Of a stretch of DNA of 8,182 bases, positions 5,825 through 8,182 are shown piece by piece. Source of the DNA: Alphaproteobacteria bacterium UBA3650. Lineage in GTDB: Bacteria; Pseudomonadota; Alphaproteobacteria; CAAHEQ01; UBA3637. Made by a program: the position numbers and the translations under genes. The stretch is taken from positions 2,733-10,914 of the forward strand of contig DFKH01000018.1 in NCBI GenBank assembly GCA_002373815.1, read 5' to 3'. The notes below the pieces were generated by a model. It was not told the DNA's origin. It saw only the letters and a program-made list of their open reading frames with translations, and did no database searches. Every line of letters starts with the position of its first letter. Position 1 is the stretch's first letter.

Positions 5825-6685
5825 ATGACAAAAAACATACATAAAAAAAATCATATTAGCATGCCTCGGCATGCGGAACGCCATGAAGAAGTGGAACAAG
5901 CCTCTTGCAAATGCGGATGTGGCTGTGGCAGCGAATGTTCTTGTTGCAAATGCGGTCCAGCCAAAATTGCTTTGTTCGGTGTTTCCGCTTTAGCTTTGGT
6001 TTTATCAATCTGTGCTTTAGTTAAAAAACCATGTGACAAAGCTATGACAGAATGGGTCAACAAAAATCCAAAAGTCATTGCTGATTCTGTAGAAAAATAC
6101 TATAGAGAATTGGATGCAAAACAACGCGCTGCTGAAAAAGCTCAACCAAAAGTGGCTCCGGCAGACATGGTCGCTAAGATTTTGAATGACAAATCTAACT
6201 ATTCTTTGGGCAATCCAAAAGGTAAATATGTCATTATCGAATTCTTTGACTATAACTGTGGTTGGTGCAAACGGACAAATGCTGCTTTAAAAGAAGCTTT
6301 GGCCAAACCAGAAGCCAAAAACATTCGTTGGGTTCCAGTTGACACCCCAATTTTTGGCGAAAACTCTGAAATGATTGCTCGTTTTGTTTTGGCCGCAGGA
6401 AAACAAGGCAAATATGCTGCTATGCATGATGCCGTTGGTGAGTTCAAAGGCAAAATTGACGAAGCGGCTTTGATGGAAATGGGTAAGAAAGTTGGTGTCG
6501 ATGCTGATAAAATGAAAAAAGATGCTGACAGCAAAGAAATCAAAGACAAATTGGTTGCCAATCGTGAATTTACACGCGCTTTGAATATTGGTGGCGTGCC
6601 AATGTTGATTGTAAATGGCAACATTCATCCAGGTGCTTTATTTGGTGATGAATTGAATGAAGTTGTGGCTGAATCTGCCAAATAA
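5825..6685 (+). CDS. Membrane-anchored DsbA-like thiol:disulfide oxidoreductase with N-terminal cysteine cluster
   Basis: This encodes 286 residues; AAGGAG (5811-5816) eight bases before the ATG fixes the start. Three parts are visible. Residues 1-45 are charged and His-rich, then carry eight cysteines within residues 28-43 (CKCGCGCGSECSCCKC), like a small metal-binding tail. Residues 46-66 form one transmembrane helix, so the cluster should face the cytoplasm and the rest the periplasm. After an alpha-helical linker (71-125), residues 133-284 form a DsbA-type thioredoxin fold with catalytic CGWC at 145-148 (in DYNCGWCK) and the cis-proline loop GVP at 257-259. The expected role is disulfide formation or isomerisation in exported proteins; likely clients are cysteine-rich proteins such as the two in this window. 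The family is sure. Oxidase versus isomerase activity, and the role of the cysteine tail, are unknown. Two further cysteines (63, 70) flank the membrane exit. It is monocistronic, with a terminator on each side. Confidence 0.9.
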   Translation: MTKNIHKKNHISMPRHAERHEEVEQASCKCGCGCGSECSCCKCGPAKIALFGVSALALVLSICALVKKPCDKAMTEWVNKNPKVIADSVEKYYRELDAKQRAAEKAQPKVAPADMVAKILNDKSNYSLGNPKGKYVIIEFFDYNCGWCKRTNAALKEALAKPEAKNIRWVPVDTPIFGENSEMIARFVLAAGKQGKYAAMHDAVGEFKGKIDEAALMEMGKKVGVDADKMKKDADSKEIKDKLVANREFTRALNIGGVPMLIVNGNIHPGALFGDELNEVVAESAK

Positions 6686-6702
6686 AATCTGATTTGATTT
6701 TG

Positions 6703-6733
6703 AACAGAGGTTCGTTTGAGCCTCTGTTTTTTT
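6703..6733 (+). terminator. Intrinsic terminator after the DsbA-like gene
   Basis: AACAGAGG (6703-6710) pairs with CCTCTGTT (6721-6728). The stem continues inward by TTC/GAG pairing around a GTTT loop and is followed by a run of T to 6733. Confidence 0.92.
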
Positions 6734-6773
6734 ATGCTTGATTTTTAACAAAAATAATGTCACTCTAAGACAC

Positions 6774-7619
6774 ATGAACACAATTCGATATCGCATTCTT
6801 ATTTGCAGTCTTCTTTGTTGTTTTTTGATTGCGTGCAGCAATACTGTCCGTGTTCGTCGTGGTGATACATTGTACAGCATTGCCCGAAAACAAGGCGTGT
6901 CAGTTCGTTCTTTGATTGAACGCAATCGTTTAAAAGCCCCTTATCGTATTTTCCCTGGACAAAAGTTATCTATTCCCCGTCAACGCTTTTACACAGTCCG
7001 CAAAGGCGACACTTTATTCAGTATTGCCAAAAAACACAACATGACTGTTGCTCAATTAGCGCGCATCAATAATTTACACGCCCCTTATACTTTATCCGTT
7101 GGTCAGCGCCTAAAATTGACTGAGTGGGATAACACGACGCCTACCTCAACTACAAAGACACTTATCAATAAGAAAGCAACTTCGCAAACGGCAAAGGCTT
7201 CTGCTCCAGCGACGACTAAGAATGTCACCATTCCCAAGGCCGCACAATCTAAACGCTTTGATCGTCCTGCAAGTGGTAAAATTATTCAAGGCTTCAGCTC
7301 GACCGAAAATGCCCACAATGAAGGCATCAATATTGCAGGCAAGATCGGTGACCCGATTAAAGCCGCTGATGCTGGGCAAGTGGTGTATGCCGGCAATGAG
7401 TTAAAAGGCTACGGCAACTTAATGCTTGTCAAACACAAAGATGGGTGGATTACGGCCTATGCCCATAATGACAAGCTGTTGGTGAAAAAAGGCGTTACTG
7501 TTAGGCGTGGGCAACAAATTGCCACTATGGGTAAAACAGGCAACGCCAAAACACCCCAATTGCACTTTGAAGTGCGCTATAAAACCAAAGTGGTCGATCC
7601 ACAGAAATATTTGAGATAA
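6774..7619 (+). CDS. NlpD-like lipoprotein: two LysM domains and a degenerate M23 (LytM) domain
   Basis: This encodes 281 residues from the ATG at 6774, chosen because it opens a lipoprotein signal with lipobox LIAC (18-21). Cys21 is followed by Ser, which favours the outer membrane. A TTG at 6738 in frame would add 12 non-signal residues. The ribosome binding site is poor (TAAGAC). LysM 1 (about 24-68) and LysM 2 (72-115) bind peptidoglycan. A Thr/Ala/Lys-rich linker (116-160) leads to an M23 domain (162-280). The zinc-site positions are degenerate. The first His of the HxGID motif is Asn182, as in E. coli NlpD; its Asp is also replaced (Asn186, NEGIN); and the HxH motif is HFE (264-266). 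It is therefore probably not a hydrolase but an activator of a cell-wall amidase during division, like NlpD or EnvC. Terminators on both sides suggest a monocistronic gene, although no clear promoter is seen in the 40 bases before it. Confidence 0.9.
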   Translation: MNTIRYRILICSLLCCFLIACSNTVRVRRGDTLYSIARKQGVSVRSLIERNRLKAPYRIFPGQKLSIPRQRFYTVRKGDTLFSIAKKHNMTVAQLARINNLHAPYTLSVGQRLKLTEWDNTTPTSTTKTLINKKATSQTAKASAPATTKNVTIPKAAQSKRFDRPASGKIIQGFSSTENAHNEGINIAGKIGDPIKAADAGQVVYAGNELKGYGNLMLVKHKDGWITAYAHNDKLLVKKGVTVRRGQQIATMGKTGNAKTPQLHFEVRYKTKVVDPQKYLR

Positions 7620-7653
7620 AAAAACTCCCCGACCGAGTGGACGGGGATATTTT
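7618..7653. terminator. Bidirectional intrinsic terminator between convergent genes
   Basis: TCCCCG (7626-7631) pairs with CGGGGA (7642-7647). Two further G-C pairs inside a mismatch leave a four-base loop. Seven A residues at 7618-7624 give a T-tract for the minus-strand gene, and TATTTT (7648-7653) gives a weaker one for the NlpD-like gene. The hairpin also lies 33 bp beyond the candidate variable region of the minus-strand gene, so a second role is considered in the findings. Confidence 0.8.
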
Positions 7654-7664
7654 AAAAAGCAGGA

Positions 7665-8182
7665 CTACTCACACAAAGCGTAGGGATCGCTGTCGCGACC
7701 GCTGTAGCCGAGGCCGCCGGTGTCGGCGTTAACGACCCACGCGAGGCAGGAATCATGGCTTTCTGCTGCCCAATAATAATTATCTAATCCAGCAGTGTTC
7801 ATGTCTGAGTAAACATCACTGGGGCAAGATACACTGGTGCCACTTGCTGTGCACCCAAGGGGGCTGGCTTTCACTAAGCTCTTATGATGCGCTTTGCACC
7901 AGTTTTCTGCTGCCCACCAGCTCATTCGACCACCCAGTAATAAGTTTGTTGTTTTTCCACCGTGAGTATAGGTAATAGGAGTACCAGCATCCAGTGTTTC
8001 ACAGGTACCACCTGTGATTATCCCGCAATCGTTTTGCCATGTGCCAGTCAGCTGGCAATAACATTTTCCTGATTCTGCATTACATTTTTCGCCCGTACAA
8101 TCGCTATTCTTCGTGCATCCCATATTTTTGGGGGTGGCGGTATCACACTCTGTACCTTCATTATAGGATAGATACACATTTC
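7665..8182 (-). CDS. Cysteine-rich C-type-lectin-like protein, 5' end beyond the window
   Basis: The frame stays open to the right edge, so the N-terminus and any signal peptide are missing. An internal GTG at 8177 is not a convincing start. About 171 residues are visible. The first part (8147-8025) is a cysteine-rich EGF-like stretch with eight or nine closely spaced Cys (for example CTKNSDCTGEKCNAESGKC). The second part looks like a C-type-lectin or formylglycine-enzyme-type fold. MSWWAAENWCKAHHKSLV (7925-7872) matches the WxxAxxxCxxxxxxL helix of C-type lectins, YYWAAE (7778-7761) precedes the C-terminal strand block, and the chain ends YALCE, like the final Cys of C-type lectin domains. 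It is probably an exported ligand-binding protein; the ligand is unknown. Its 3' end has sharply different base and codon use (see 7680-7760). It converges on the NlpD-like gene and uses the shared terminator. Confidence 0.75.
   Translation of the reverse strand, partial: NVYLSYNEGTECDTATPKNMGCTKNSDCTGEKCNAESGKCYCQLTGTWQNDCGIITGGTCETLDAGTPITYTHGGKTTNLLLGGRMSWWAAENWCKAHHKSLVKASPLGCTASGTSVSCPSDVYSDMNTAGLDNYYWAAESHDSCLAWVVNADTGGLGYSGRDSDPYALCE
7680..7760 (-). other. Candidate DGR-type variable region at the 3' end of the lectin-like gene
   Basis: These 27 codons, read on the minus strand, have 25 ending in C or T (20 in C); the exceptions are GCG and TGG. Hand counts give 54 of 81 G+C (67%) and only 13 A. 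The preceding 27 codons have 35 of 81 G+C and seven C-ending codons. Codons such as AAC, GCC, GAC, ACC, GGC, CTC, TAC, AGC, CGC and CCC in a row look like AAC or AAT template codons whose adenines were randomised, the hallmark of diversity-generating retroelements. The position matches known targets: the last strand block of a C-type-lectin-like fold, with conserved residues (SC, AW) interspersed. The template repeat and reverse transcriptase are not in the window, so the call rests on pattern only. Confidence 0.5.

Overview
The window looks like chromosomal DNA of an AT-rich Gram-negative bacterium. An OmpP1/FadL outer-membrane porin, an NlpD-like lipoprotein with an outer-membrane type lipobox, a periplasmic DsbA-like protein and a PhoB-type direct repeat all fit a proteobacterium. 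Secreted cysteine-rich repeat proteins of the kind seen at both ends remind me of uncultured host-associated Alphaproteobacteria. That placement is an inference from memory and was not tested.

Layout: (1) 1-274 is non-coding and strongly structured. It ends in an intrinsic terminator whose 5' arm can pair instead with an upstream segment, directly before the ribosome binding site of a secreted protein with six cysteine-rich repeats (275-1264, +). (2) A minus-strand operon (4304 to 1346) has two paralogous CaCA-family cation antiporters followed by mnmA (tRNA 2-thiouridylase). The second antiporter and mnmA overlap by one base. (3) A divergent control region (4305-4487) holds a TTGAAT-17-TATAAT promoter for the antiporter operon, three copies of TGTCATAAA spaced 11 and 22 bp apart (a Pho-box-like array), a perfect 12-bp palindrome and a promoter for a FadL porin (4488-5720, +). 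(4) Next come a membrane-anchored DsbA-like thiol oxidoreductase with a dense N-terminal cysteine cluster (5825-6685, +) and an NlpD-like LysM/degenerate-M23 lipoprotein (6774-7619, +). (5) A convergent, partial minus-strand gene (7665-8182) encodes a cysteine-rich, C-type-lectin-like protein. Every plus-strand gene is followed by an intrinsic terminator, so they look monocistronic.

The most interesting signal is the 3' end of that last gene. In codons 7760-7680, 25 of 27 end in C or T (20 in C), GC content is about 67% against about 43% in the preceding 27 codons, and the segment sits at the C-terminus of a C-type-lectin-like fold next to a short hairpin. This is what the variable repeat of a diversity-generating retroelement (DGR) target looks like. 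No reverse transcriptase or template repeat is in the window, so if real it would be served from outside.

A theme links several genes: two exported proteins full of cysteines (275-1264 and 7665-8182) share the neighbourhood with a DsbA-type oxidoreductase that could form their disulfides. This is inference from content and proximity, not proof of a shared pathway.
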